A DNA stretch of 64,000 nucleotides. Origin: Opitutia bacterium ISCC 52 (lineage in GTDB: Bacteria > Verrucomicrobiota > Verrucomicrobiia > Opitutales > UBA2995). Every line of letters starts with the position of its first letter. The stretch's first letter is position 1. The position numbers and the translations under genes are program-made. Of the stretch, positions 34,986 through 44,423 are shown piece by piece. Where the stretch lies: the NCBI GenBank assembly GCA_014529675.2, contig CP076040.1, positions 868,001 through 932,000 of the forward strand, in the 5' to 3' direction. The notes beneath the pieces were generated by a model. It searched no databases, had not been told where the DNA came from, and was given only the letters and a program-made list of their open reading frames with translations.

Positions 34986-36029
34986 TTACTGGGCGATCTT
35001 GCCATCCACATCCCACAGGTCTTCCCAGGTTTGGTTTTCCTTCCATAGGAACACCTGGCCTTTGATGAGCCGACAATTGCGATCCCTGGATTCGATGAGC
35101 TTCATTTCTTCATCACTCAAGGGATCGGTCGTCAAACTGTGAATGTTGCTAAACATATTACGTGGATTTGTGGAAAAGGGAATGGGCACTTGTCCTCGTT
35201 GCTCTGCCCATTTGACACAGAGTGTGGCGGGATGGATTCCATGGGCTGAGGCTATTTCCTGAATAACGGGATCCTCAGTGGGTGAAGTGTCCTCTGGAGT
35301 GCGATCACGCTCCGGACGGGCCGGTGACCCTATGGGGCAGAAGCCAATTGGTTGAATCCCTTGGCCCTTCACATACTCGAACAGGTCCGTTTGTTGAAAG
35401 TGCGGATGTAACTCCATCTCATTCACCGCGGGACTGATACGTGTTTCAGGTAGAATCTTCTCCAGCTTTGCCTGAGTGACGTTTGAAGTTCCAATATTCC
35501 TTACCAGTCCTTCATCGACCAGGGTTTCCATGCCACGCCAGGTGTTCATGAAACTTTCCAGGATGAAAGGTTTGGCTTCGGGGGATCTCGATGAGACATC
35601 GCAGCCCTTCGGGTGAAAGTTGGGGAAAGGCCAATGAACCAGGTAAAGGTCCAAGTAGTCGATGTGCAGATTTCGCAGGCTTTGTTTACAGGACTCTATG
35701 ACATTGTCTTCTCCATGCATATCGTTCCATACCTTGGAGGTAATCCATAGGTCCTCTCTTGAAAATCCACTTTCAAAACGTTTTTGAAAAACGGTTCCGA
35801 TTTCTGGCTCATTACCATAGACAGAGGCGCAGTCGATGTGCCGGTAGCCGATCTCGATGGCCTTATCGACGGCCTCTGCAATCTCATCATTTGTTACATG
35901 ATCGGAGCCAAAGGTGCCCAGGCCGATGGCGGGCATGTTGTCACCGGATGCCAGTTTGCGAAATGGAACTGCAGAAGGATCTACAGCTTGCAATGCAGAA
36001 GGTTGAGAAAGCTTGGATGAATTTTGCAT
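34986..36029 (-). CDS. Aldo/keto reductase
   Basis: A 347-residue AKR with the full catalytic tetrad: Asp66 and Tyr71 in DCASVYGNE, Lys99 in TSKVWN, His132 in LVHWP. The barrel begins at about residue 30 (MPAIGLGTF) after a 30-residue extension; an inner start is possible but I see no strong reason to move it. AKRs reduce aldehydes or oxidise sugars with NADP(H). Within this fucose-type cluster it could be the sugar dehydrogenase or reduce lactaldehyde. It shares strand with the zinc dehydrogenase and FucU. Confidence 0.9.
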   Translation of the reverse strand: MQNSSKLSQPSALQAVDPSAVPFRKLASGDNMPAIGLGTFGSDHVTNDEIAEAVDKAIEIGYRHIDCASVYGNEPEIGTVFQKRFESGFSREDLWITSKVWNDMHGEDNVIESCKQSLRNLHIDYLDLYLVHWPFPNFHPKGCDVSSRSPEAKPFILESFMNTWRGMETLVDEGLVRNIGTSNVTQAKLEKILPETRISPAVNEMELHPHFQQTDLFEYVKGQGIQPIGFCPIGSPARPERDRTPEDTSPTEDPVIQEIASAHGIHPATLCVKWAEQRGQVPIPFSTNPRNMFSNIHSLTTDPLSDEEMKLIESRDRNCRLIKGQVFLWKENQTWEDLWDVDGKIAQ

Positions 36030-36123
36030 GGAGGGTTAGTTTAAACTTTTTTTCCGCAGTAGTGGATTGTGCGGTACGGCTGATGCATGGAGATATCTGA
36101 TCTGTTTAGCTCTTCAGGTATAG

Positions 36124-37008
36124 TTAACTGCGATTGAGGGTAGCTGTGAAGTTTTTAGGGGAGACGCCAAAGAATTGTTTAAAGGAACGGGAGAAGTAGT
36201 AATGGTCATCGATACCAACCTTGTCGGCCACTTCCTTTACCAGATGATTTCCAGCCATTAAAAGTTCGGCTGCGTAATTCATCTTATAGTGTAAGAGAAG
36301 GCTTGAGGGTGGGGTGTTGGTGTAGCGTTTAAAAAGTCTAGCCAGGTAAGCGCTACTCACATTACATTGGCTGGCAAGGTCGTTGATACTCTTGAGATTG
36401 CTGAAGTTGTTATTGAGGTAGGAGCGACAGCGTTCGTAGGTGGCGTAAGCCAGGCTCATGTTTCCCTCGGGTACATAGGAGAGTTGGTGGATGCGCTCGA
36501 TGAGTAGTTCGATAAGCAACTGGCAAATCCTCTGCACATTGTCGCCTCCCTTTTTTCCGCCGTCTTGTAGTTGACGGAATATGTCATGAATCCATCGGTA
36601 TTGCGCAATCTGGTGAGGGGTGAGTTCTTTTAGGAATGTTTCCCAAAGTAGTTCAGGGACTTTGGTTCCTTGGAGATCTATGAAGAACTTCACGAGCTGT
36701 TCCTCTCCTTTATTCTGAATTCTGTGAGAAGTATTGGGCCCGTAGCAGAAAACGGCGCCTGCTTTAAGGTCATGTGTTTTCCCTTCCAGCGTAACCTGGC
36801 AGCTACCCTGGGCAATGAACTCAATTCCATAGTATCCAAATTGATTGCGTTCGACAGAATAGTTGGACTCGCAGCGTTCTGAGCCTCCGGCCACCACCAC
36901 CAATTCACTTTGTGGAGAGGGACTTAAATTTAGGAAAAAGTAGTCACCTTCTTTGACCTGATTAGAAATGAACGATGGCCGTTGTTTGTCCTGCATTGAG
37001 TCGTTCAT
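36124..37008 (-). CDS. AraC-family transcriptional regulator
   Basis: A 294-residue regulator. The N-terminal cupin (about 30-150, with GIEFIAQGSCQVTLEG and GPNTSHRIQNKG) is the sugar-sensing half. The C-terminal double helix-turn-helix (about 195-292) contains SINDLASQCNVSSAYLARLFKR and the family end VADKVGIDDHYYFSRSFKQFFGVSP. It probably senses a sugar and controls the flanking genes: the AKR/dehydrogenase/FucU set on its own strand and the divergent sulfatase. Activation is the common mode for the family. Confidence 0.92.
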   Translation of the reverse strand: MNDSMQDKQRPSFISNQVKEGDYFFLNLSPSPQSELVVVAGGSERCESNYSVERNQFGYYGIEFIAQGSCQVTLEGKTHDLKAGAVFCYGPNTSHRIQNKGEEQLVKFFIDLQGTKVPELLWETFLKELTPHQIAQYRWIHDIFRQLQDGGKKGGDNVQRICQLLIELLIERIHQLSYVPEGNMSLAYATYERCRSYLNNNFSNLKSINDLASQCNVSSAYLARLFKRYTNTPPSSLLLHYKMNYAAELLMAGNHLVKEVADKVGIDDHYYFSRSFKQFFGVSPKNFTATLNRS

Positions 37009-37060
37009 AGGTGGCCTGGTTTTATATTAAATCAAGAGCGCAGTGTGCGTATGGTCATGT

Positions 37061-37122
37061 ATATCCATCATTGAGATTCTTAATCGATTAAAAACGCCAA
37101 AATAAATGGAATGAATGGATAT
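37061..37122. promoter_or_regulatory. Candidate AraC-family operator region
   Basis: In the 238-base divergent space between the AraC gene and the sulfatase there is a perfect 12-base palindrome TTAATCGATTAA (37080-37091). It is flanked by an inverted pair, ATATCCAT (37061-37068) and ATGGATAT (37115-37122). The position and symmetry suit regulator binding, but no consensus is known for this protein. Confidence 0.4.
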
Positions 37123-37246
37123 TTACAGGTTACATAATCTCAAAAAAGGCGACTCAAAGAATTTCCTCATAATTGATTTGTCTATGCCTAGTGGCTGTCT
37201 GTATCCATTCTAGGCAACTATTCTCAAACTCAAAAACACCCTATCT

Positions 37247-39028
37247 ATGACTTGGATTCGTTCCCTTTTCGCCTTTCTTCTGATTGCCTCAGCCTTTGCT
37301 GTAGCGGCTACTGCAGCAGACCAGCCACCCAACGTGGTGCTAATCATCACCGATGACCAGGGCTATGGTGATATCAGTGCTCATGGAAATCCTATTCTAA
37401 AGACTCCAGCTTTGGACGTGCTTCATGGAGAGAGTATTCGGCTGACCAACTATCATGTGACTCCGACCTGCGCGCCTACTCGGGGAGCGCTTCTAAGTGG
37501 CCACTATACCAACCGAGCGGGGCCTTGGCATACGATCATGGGACGTTCCATGCTCTTTGAGGGAGAAGCGACTTTGGGTGAGGTGTTTGAGGATTCCGGG
37601 TATGCCACTGGCATGTTTGGTAAATGGCACCTGGGAGATAATTATCCTTACCGACCTGAAGACCGTGGATTTCAGGAAGTGGTTCGTCATGGTGGCGGAG
37701 GAGTAGGGCAGACACCCGATTTCTGGGACAACTCCTACTTTGATGATACCTACTTTCACAATGGTGTGCCCGAGAAATATGAAGGCTATTGCTCGGATGT
37801 CTATTTTGACACAGCTAAAGAGTTTATTGCCGACAGTGTGAAGGAGGAGAAGCCGTTCTTTGCTTATATCTGCACGAATGCGCCACATAGTCCGTTTCAT
37901 GCCGAGGAGAAGTATTGGAAGCATTACTTGAAAGAGGGCATTTCCGAGCGTGAAGCCATCTTCTTTGGCATGATCGAAAACATTGACGAGAATGTGTCTG
38001 AGATGCGTGAGTTTCTCGAAAAGAAGGGACTGACAGAGAACACCATCTTTATCTTCACCACCGACAATGGTACCGCTTCCGGAGAAAACATCTTCAATTC
38101 CGGTATGCGTGGAAAAAAGGGTAGTCAGTACGAAGGAGGTCACCGAGTGCCGATGTTTATTCATTGGCCGGCGGGCGGCTTTAGTAAAGGCCGTGACATC
38201 AACGAGCTGAGCGCCCATATCGATATGCTTCCGACTTTGGCTGATCTTTGCGGACTTCGACTTCCTATGGACTATGCTTTGGATGGTCGCTCACTCGTTC
38301 CTTTGTTGTTCGATACACCGACCCCGTGGCCGGATCGCACTATTATCACGGATTCTCAGCGGGTTCTGCATCCTATAAAATGGAAATCCAGCAGCACCAT
38401 GACTCAGCGTTGGCGCCTGATTAACGGAACTGAACTTTACGACATGGACAACGATGCCAGTCAAAAAACCGATGTTGCAGCAAAGCATCCCAAGGTGGTT
38501 AAAAAGCTCCGCGCAGACTACGACGCTTGGTGGACAAGCCTTCAACCAGCTTTCAAGAAATTCTCTACGATTTCTCTGGGTCACCCGGCTGAAAATCCAT
38601 CTCAGTTGACCGCTCACGATTGGTTGACATCCAATCCTGTTCCCTGGCACCAGAGTGCGATTCGAGGTGGAAAGCTTGGATTTGGACACGCTGGAAAGTG
38701 GGCGGTTAAGTTTGTTGAAGCAGGGGACTATAAATTGACACTGCGTCGCTGGCCTAAGGAAACAGGATTAAATTTGGATGCTTCCTTAGCTCCAGGGAAA
38801 CCCGTTCCCGGATTGACTGCTTTCCGCGAGACCCCTGGAAAAAGTCTGAAGTTCAAAACCGCCACCATTAAAGTGGGCGATGAATTGCGTGAAAGCAGTG
38901 CAGGTAAGGGCGAGGGAACTACTTTTAATATGCGCCTCCCGGCCGGTGAGACCTTCATCGAAGCCTGGTTCGATACCACGGATGGCGAACAAGTGGGAGC
39001 TTACTACGTAGTCGTCGAGAAGTTGTAA
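37247..39028 (+). CDS. Secreted sulfatase
   Basis: A 593-residue type I sulfatase with a signal peptide (about 1-23). Metal ligands are in ITDDQGYGD (Asp36-Asp37). The formylglycine site is CAPTR (Cys75-Arg79) within TCAPTRGALLSGHY, where the CxPxR core is intact with Thr in place of the more usual Ser. GKWHLGDNYPYRPEDRGF follows, and a C-terminal beta domain (about 470-593) is longer than in minimal sulfatases. It would remove sulfate from a polysaccharide outside the cytoplasm. It is divergent from the AraC gene and has its own strong terminator. Confidence 0.93.
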   Translation: MTWIRSLFAFLLIASAFAVAATAADQPPNVVLIITDDQGYGDISAHGNPILKTPALDVLHGESIRLTNYHVTPTCAPTRGALLSGHYTNRAGPWHTIMGRSMLFEGEATLGEVFEDSGYATGMFGKWHLGDNYPYRPEDRGFQEVVRHGGGGVGQTPDFWDNSYFDDTYFHNGVPEKYEGYCSDVYFDTAKEFIADSVKEEKPFFAYICTNAPHSPFHAEEKYWKHYLKEGISEREAIFFGMIENIDENVSEMREFLEKKGLTENTIFIFTTDNGTASGENIFNSGMRGKKGSQYEGGHRVPMFIHWPAGGFSKGRDINELSAHIDMLPTLADLCGLRLPMDYALDGRSLVPLLFDTPTPWPDRTIITDSQRVLHPIKWKSSSTMTQRWRLINGTELYDMDNDASQKTDVAAKHPKVVKKLRADYDAWWTSLQPAFKKFSTISLGHPAENPSQLTAHDWLTSNPVPWHQSAIRGGKLGFGHAGKWAVKFVEAGDYKLTLRRWPKETGLNLDASLAPGKPVPGLTAFRETPGKSLKFKTATIKVGDELRESSAGKGEGTTFNMRLPAGETFIEAWFDTTDGEQVGAYYVVVEKL

Positions 39029-39054
39029 ATTTCACTGAATTATATTTCCTGAAA

Positions 39055-39090
39055 AAACGGCCCAGTGGATTTCCACTGGGCCGTTTGTTT
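39055..39090 (+). terminator. Rho-independent terminator after the sulfatase
   Basis: A 15-base stem, AAACGGCCCAGTGGA (39055-39069) with TCCACTGGGCCGTTT (39072-39086), closes on a tiny loop and is followed by GTTT. It lies 26 bases after the sulfatase stop. Confidence 0.9.
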
Positions 39091-39186
39091 AAATTAGTGA
39101 GCTGGAAGGAGCGGAGGAATCGTCCTGGTAAGATTAAGAAGGATTGCTTCTGAGGTGATCGAATCTAAGCCACCTTGGGATTGAGC

Positions 39187-40056
39187 TTATTCTTTTTCTT
39201 CAGCCTCTCCGATAACCTCGATGTCACCGATCTCTACGCTACTGTCGTCCTGCAGGCGTTTTAGGTTAAGGCCTTTGAAGCTTTTACCAAAGTAGTCACC
39301 AGCGATCGCATTCATGCCTTTCATGGCATCGTCAAAGTTTTGGCCAATGGCTCGGATACTGTAGCGTGTTGTCCAGAGTAGCTTGGGATCTTTTTGCTTC
39401 ATCGAAGCAATATCATAAGCCATCAAGATGACAAAATAACGTTCCTCATCCAGCATGCTCTGGAGTTCGTACTTGTCCTGGTTGTTAGTGTAAAAGCCAA
39501 AGGCTTCTTCCATGCCCAGGAGTTGGGCTTTATGGCCCATGGATTTTCTATTAGAGTTACTCAGTGTCTGGCTAGTGGTTTGGTTAAACCCTAAATCAGC
39601 GACGGCATTCATACCTGCTCCATCGGGCGCAATTCCTTCGAAATCGAAGTCGCCCCCTAATCCCATTTCCTCTTCTGAAGTATACCCCATGAGCTCCATG
39701 ATTGATTCTTCATATTCTGTTACACCGTAATGGACGACGATGAGCATGTCTCCAGTGCCTTCTCCCTGGTGGGGGTAGAATTTTTGCTTTTGCAAGTGTT
39801 GAGCCATGTCGGTGACTATATCCTCGAAGGTGAAGGTTTGCATGCGCTTGTCGTTCATGCCGCCGCGGTAGAATTTACCTTTGGCGACCTGATAGGACAT
39901 CGGTTTTTCCGTGCCGTCTTTTTCGCGCTCCTTTAGGAAATCTAAATCGGCTTCTGCTTTGATCGCTACTCGATTGGAAGCAGCCTGGGAGGTGCCCATA
40001 AAACCAATCATCATAGTGGCTCCAAGGCATATTGGGAGTAATTCTTTAATTTCCAT
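39187..40056 (-). CDS. Exported protein of unknown function
   Basis: A 289-residue protein with a signal peptide (about 1-25, ending SQAA). The rest is soluble and acidic, with a central Gly/Asp-rich stretch (about 125-150) and the motif LLWTTRYSIRAIGQNFDDAMKGMN near the C-terminus. The pattern of a polar exported domain ending in a LLWTTRYSI-type strand recalls DUF4136-like lipoproteins, but I cannot name a family. It lies between the sulfatase terminator and the TonB receptor terminator, so it is probably transcribed alone. Confidence 0.8.
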   Translation of the reverse strand: MEIKELLPICLGATMMIGFMGTSQAASNRVAIKAEADLDFLKEREKDGTEKPMSYQVAKGKFYRGGMNDKRMQTFTFEDIVTDMAQHLQKQKFYPHQGEGTGDMLIVVHYGVTEYEESIMELMGYTSEEEMGLGGDFDFEGIAPDGAGMNAVADLGFNQTTSQTLSNSNRKSMGHKAQLLGMEEAFGFYTNNQDKYELQSMLDEERYFVILMAYDIASMKQKDPKLLWTTRYSIRAIGQNFDDAMKGMNAIAGDYFGKSFKGLNLKRLQDDSSVEIGDIEVIGEAEEKE

Positions 40057-40119
40057 AGGTAGTTTGAGGGGGGCAGGGTTACGTATCTATTTATGAGTTA
40101 GGTAGTTCAATCAGTACAA

Positions 40120-40155
40120 AAAAAATAGCCAACGTAAAGTTGGCTATTTTTTGTT
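40120..40155 (-). terminator. Terminator of the TonB receptor gene
   Basis: AAAAAATAGCCAAC (40120-40133) pairs with GTTGGCTATTTTTT (40139-40152). On the minus strand the stem is followed by a T-run, 18 bases after the receptor stop codon. The A/T tracts on both sides would let it also work in the other direction. Confidence 0.88.
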
Positions 40156-40170
40156 GAATTTAAAATTCCT

Positions 40171-43100
40171 TTAGAAACGGAATGTGTTGGTCCACATGAT
40201 CGTTCTAGGAGGTTGGAATCTCGCGCGAGCGGGAGATCCATCCGGCTGGTATCTCAGTATGTATACTTCGTTACTGCTCCAGTTTTGGAGGTTACGAATG
40301 TTGATCTGAGTTCTCCAATCGATATTGCCGAACTTCTTGCGGTAGCCCAATGACATGTCATAAGAAACTTCGCTTTCTGTGAAGTATGGGTTAAACGGAT
40401 CAGGTCTCACTACGCCACCGGTTGGGTTGAGTCCAGAGACACGGTTTGTATCGATTCCGAAATCGCTGAATGGAACAACCTCGATTGGATATCCACCAGA
40501 GATGCCATCCTGCCAACGAATGGCACCACCTACTGAGAATCCCTTCAGGAAGCCTTCGCGGAACTGGTAGTTGGTTACCATGTTAAATCTCCACTCACGA
40601 ACTTCTGGAGTGGGAATACCTTCGAGTCCTTTTTGGAAGAAGTATTCTACCAGACGGTCGCCAACTTGGTCGGTAATGGTTGCGCCATTAACCGCTTCGA
40701 GCGGAGCTGACCAATCGAGGTGTCCGAACTCTGCTATGTATGGCAACCAGAGGTCATTCACCAATTCGGTCAAACGAGGAGCGATGTTGGTTTGAACCAC
40801 TTGTTGTTGAGCCGCATTGAATGAGATTCGCCAGCCGTCTACTGGGTTGAGAATGATTTCTGCCTCAAAACCTTCGGCGTATACATCTTGGGTATCGGTA
40901 ATGGTTCCAGCCCACTGGACGTTGACGTCACCGTCAGGGAGGTAGCGAACGTTGAACGCGTCATTGAGCAGTGGATCATTAAGATATGGGTCGAACGCGA
41001 CTCTTCCTTTAGATGCATCTTCTAGATTCGGCCAAGTTGCCGCGATTGCTTCTTCCAATGGAAGTCCGAATTCGGTGTCGAGCCCGGTTTCTGGATCGAT
41101 CTCAATTGCATCAGCAACCACGTCAGGTTTGATGGTCCAAGTGCCGTCGGGTTGTTCATCCGCAGTGTCAAAGAGGTCGCGGTTGATACGTCCCCACCAC
41201 TGGAAGATACGAACCATGTTCCGATTGAAGGTACCAGACTGGTTACTGGTGGCATTCTTCATGTTCGACTCAAACCAATTCAAACGAGCAACAATCTTGT
41301 TGTCCATCAGGTAGGCACTGATTCCCCAGTCTTTACTGGTTCCAGTTGGCGAAGCTACTGGTCGGCGGTATTGATCAACCCGCTCGGTTTGGGGAATGAA
41401 GTTATCACTCAAGTTGTAGTGGAAGGTGATGTCATCCACTACGTTCTTGAAGGGCAGCCAGTCTTGTGGAACGTAAAGCACTCCACCGTAACCGAAGATA
41501 GATTCCTTGGTCAGCGTGAATTGACCATCCTCTGGTAGCCAATTCTCCCTAGAGAGGTCGGAGATTTCATCCGGACCAAGAAGATTCGCTTCTGTGTTCA
41601 ACCAGTTTTCAACCCGGTCTTCGCGGTAACCCAGGTTAGTAACCAAGATGTTATCAAAGAATTTGGATTGGGTGTTGATAGCTGTAGACTCAACGGTGGT
41701 TTCTTGTTTTCGGTAATTCTTAGTTGGAACTTCCAAAGGTCCCCACTCGTGGATCAGGAATTGTTCGTTCCCGTTTCTGCGGTAAACACCGCCATCCTCC
41801 GCAACCGCCTCAGGTGTGGCATCAGGACCGAGGTTCCAGGCCACTTTCTCGAAGGTCCGGCCCAGCGTTCCACGTAGGTCGTAGTCAGCGGGATAAAGGG
41901 TGAAGTCTGATAGGTCCCAACCATCTGAAGCTGCGTTCAACTGTGGAGGGCCAATATAAACCATGTTGGGCACGTTACGAGCATTGTTGGCACTTTGACG
42001 GGCGTTGGCCGGACCAATGTGCAATGCGGGATCTGGATTACCGAAGGAATTATATTGGTAGTTAATCACTGATTCCTTGTGCAGGTAATTGTCAGCCAGG
42101 ATGGTCAACGTGTGGTTACCCAGGATTTTCCCCAATTGGCCATCAACATGATCTGTGAAGTCGTGTTTGAAGAATCCGGTAAAGCGAACCGCTTCGCGCA
42201 CGTCATCGTTGGTGCGTCTTCCTGATTTGGTCATAATAACCGGGCGACCAAAGTTCGGATTGGGTTTTGGGTTATAGTTCCCTGACTCGATGTAATTGAT
42301 ATCTTCTGGTAATGGGAGCGCACGATTCGTGTCTAGAGTGATAACCGAGTTACCACCATTAAGCGCCGTGTAACTGTTGCGGAAAATATCCTCAAAGTTG
42401 TAGACCAGCTCGAAACCGGCTTTCCCTTCCCACAAGGTCTGCTCGAGAGAGACATTGTAGTTGAAGAACTCGCGGGCATAGAAGTCATTGTCCCATCCGA
42501 TATTCGCACGGCTGAAATCAAATGTGTCCAGATTGATGAAACCTTGGTCAATCCAACCAGCTCCTTTGATTTCCCCCAAGTTACCGGGGTAGACGCCTTG
42601 GGCAGCTCCCTGGAAGCGGCCTCCGTCACGATTGGCCACTTCGTTGAAAAAGTTGGGCACTTCGTTTTTGTTGCTGCGGCGTCTTTGGAATACCGCACCT
42701 TGGAGTTGGTCGGTATGGGATATGGTCGCGTCGCGTCCATTGGTTCCATCGAAGATGAATCCATAAGCACCGGCACCCCAGCGGATGTTTCTGTAGGTAA
42801 GTGGAGAACCTTGTCCACGTGGCCACCAGAAGCCTTCAGCTGCATACTGGGCTTGTTCTTCTTCACTTAATGAACGGTAACCTCTTCGAGCATTGTTATT
42901 CGGTCCTTCTTGGTTCCAGGTCCGACCTTGTCGTCCAGTGAAGACGGAATCGAAGATGGCAGGCGTATCCAGGTAGGTGGATAAGTTTTCCTGTGGAAGT
43001 AGAACGTCCGGCGCATTACCGATAATTTCACCGGTTTCGAAGTGAGCGCGCAAAACGGTGCGGCTATCTCCAAATGGTTGGAAGGTCATGGAACCATAAA

Positions 43101-43935
43101 CACGGTCATCATCTTTATAAGTGGGTTTCTGACGGTAGATTTGGCGGTCTTGCAAGAGAGCGACGTGGATTGCCAGTTTATCTTCAATCAGAACGCGGTT
43201 CAGTTTGAACGATGTCTGCGTGCTTGGATTGTCGTTAAACAATTTGTGAGATTCACCATTTGAAATACGAACGCGAAGTTCACCAGAGTTCACGAAACGA
43301 GCCTTGCTTAGAGCGTTATTCAATAGACCGGCAGGAGAACCTAGGCCAAATAGGAAGGAGTTCGCTCCACGGTTAATATCTACACGCTCAGTATTATAGG
43401 TGTTAAATGGAATGTCGGTAACGAAGAAGTTACGGGTTCTATCCGGAGCAGCAATACCACGAATACGGGCAGTGCCATCGGGATCGCGGCGAGCCTGACC
43501 GGTGCTGACAGCTCCTGAATCACCTTCGTCAGATCCGGTGAAGTTTCCGAGAATACCGGCGACTTCCGAACTGGTGGTGTATTGAAGAAGCTCTTCGATG
43601 TCAGATGCACCGATGTCTTCCATGAATTCAGCTGTGACAACCTGCACGGCAGCGCCGGTGTCTTTCAGGCTTTGTTGAATGCGTCCACCCGCTAAGGTTG
43701 TAGACGCATAATAACCTGAGTCACTTCCTTCTTCGATTGAAAATGGATCGAGCTCGTAGGTATTGTCTTCATCGTCATCCTCTTGCGCTTGTACTGCGAC
43801 TGGGAGAATCGTCAGGCCGAATACCAAAAACAAGTATTCGAGCCGCAAATGGGCCAATGGCCACTTTAGGTACGTAGTTATTCTGTTCATATATTGTCTG
43901 CGAAAGTGTAGTTGTCTTGAGAATTTAGAATTCAA
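40171..43935 (-). CDS. Large TonB-dependent outer-membrane receptor
   Basis: A 1254-residue receptor. After the leader comes an acidic segment (EDDDEDNTYELDPF), then GYYASTTLAGGRI and a plug domain (about 75-260: VQVVTAEFMEDIGASDIEELLQYT, RIRGIAAPDRTRNFF, GANSFLFGLGSPAG). The very long barrel ends in WTNTFRF with a terminal Phe. This form, without a carboxypeptidase-like N-terminal domain, is typical of Opitutae. The true start may be Met16 (43890, MNRITTYLKW), which gives a better signal peptide. It would import glycan fragments, siderophores or other large solutes. The ligand is unknown; nearby sulfatases and fucose genes suggest sulfated oligosaccharides. Confidence 0.92.
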   Translation of the reverse strand: MNSKFSRQLHFRRQYMNRITTYLKWPLAHLRLEYLFLVFGLTILPVAVQAQEDDDEDNTYELDPFSIEEGSDSGYYASTTLAGGRIQQSLKDTGAAVQVVTAEFMEDIGASDIEELLQYTTSSEVAGILGNFTGSDEGDSGAVSTGQARRDPDGTARIRGIAAPDRTRNFFVTDIPFNTYNTERVDINRGANSFLFGLGSPAGLLNNALSKARFVNSGELRVRISNGESHKLFNDNPSTQTSFKLNRVLIEDKLAIHVALLQDRQIYRQKPTYKDDDRVYGSMTFQPFGDSRTVLRAHFETGEIIGNAPDVLLPQENLSTYLDTPAIFDSVFTGRQGRTWNQEGPNNNARRGYRSLSEEEQAQYAAEGFWWPRGQGSPLTYRNIRWGAGAYGFIFDGTNGRDATISHTDQLQGAVFQRRRSNKNEVPNFFNEVANRDGGRFQGAAQGVYPGNLGEIKGAGWIDQGFINLDTFDFSRANIGWDNDFYAREFFNYNVSLEQTLWEGKAGFELVYNFEDIFRNSYTALNGGNSVITLDTNRALPLPEDINYIESGNYNPKPNPNFGRPVIMTKSGRRTNDDVREAVRFTGFFKHDFTDHVDGQLGKILGNHTLTILADNYLHKESVINYQYNSFGNPDPALHIGPANARQSANNARNVPNMVYIGPPQLNAASDGWDLSDFTLYPADYDLRGTLGRTFEKVAWNLGPDATPEAVAEDGGVYRRNGNEQFLIHEWGPLEVPTKNYRKQETTVESTAINTQSKFFDNILVTNLGYREDRVENWLNTEANLLGPDEISDLSRENWLPEDGQFTLTKESIFGYGGVLYVPQDWLPFKNVVDDITFHYNLSDNFIPQTERVDQYRRPVASPTGTSKDWGISAYLMDNKIVARLNWFESNMKNATSNQSGTFNRNMVRIFQWWGRINRDLFDTADEQPDGTWTIKPDVVADAIEIDPETGLDTEFGLPLEEAIAATWPNLEDASKGRVAFDPYLNDPLLNDAFNVRYLPDGDVNVQWAGTITDTQDVYAEGFEAEIILNPVDGWRISFNAAQQQVVQTNIAPRLTELVNDLWLPYIAEFGHLDWSAPLEAVNGATITDQVGDRLVEYFFQKGLEGIPTPEVREWRFNMVTNYQFREGFLKGFSVGGAIRWQDGISGGYPIEVVPFSDFGIDTNRVSGLNPTGGVVRPDPFNPYFTESEVSYDMSLGYRKKFGNIDWRTQINIRNLQNWSSNEVYILRYQPDGSPARARFQPPRTIMWTNTFRF

Positions 43936-44423
43936 ATAAACCGGGTAATTATGCAGCCGAGATAAAAAATCAGCTTTCAGGCTTATCTAAGGTAGCGGGG
44001 TCACAAACTCATCCATTCAGGTCTGAATCGGTTAGTTCGTAGCTTTAGTATTAGATTTGTAGTTGATTAGTTTAATAGTAAGAATCTCAATCTTTACCGA
44101 TTCTAATTCGACTCTGTCAACTGTTGTGTTTAGTTTTAAGGACATTAAAGACGGTTTTAATTAAGGAGTTTTTCCTCTTTTGGATGGGTGCAAAATCCGG
44201 GGTAATTATTTATGAAATACGGGATCTTTTGATAAATATTTGAGACCTCTATGCTCGTTAGGTCATATAAAATGGCGATTGTTCGCTCTTCGAACAATGA
44301 TAGGATTTTGATCATTTGGTGCGTTTTTCCTCCTGGTGAAGAGAAAATACAGCAGGAACTATAGGGTATTCCCCTAGTCTAAAGTCATGTCGAATCTTAG
44401 GATCGCTAGCTTGATTCGCTCGA
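43936..44423. other. Divergent regulatory gap without genes
   Basis: No credible gene in 488 bases. It should contain the promoters of the TonB receptor (minus) and the exported protein at 44424 (plus). Visible structure is limited to the inverted repeat TTGTTCG/CGAACAA (44279-44297) followed directly by AATGAT/ATCATT (44296-44315). I could not identify -35/-10 boxes with confidence. Confidence 0.55.
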
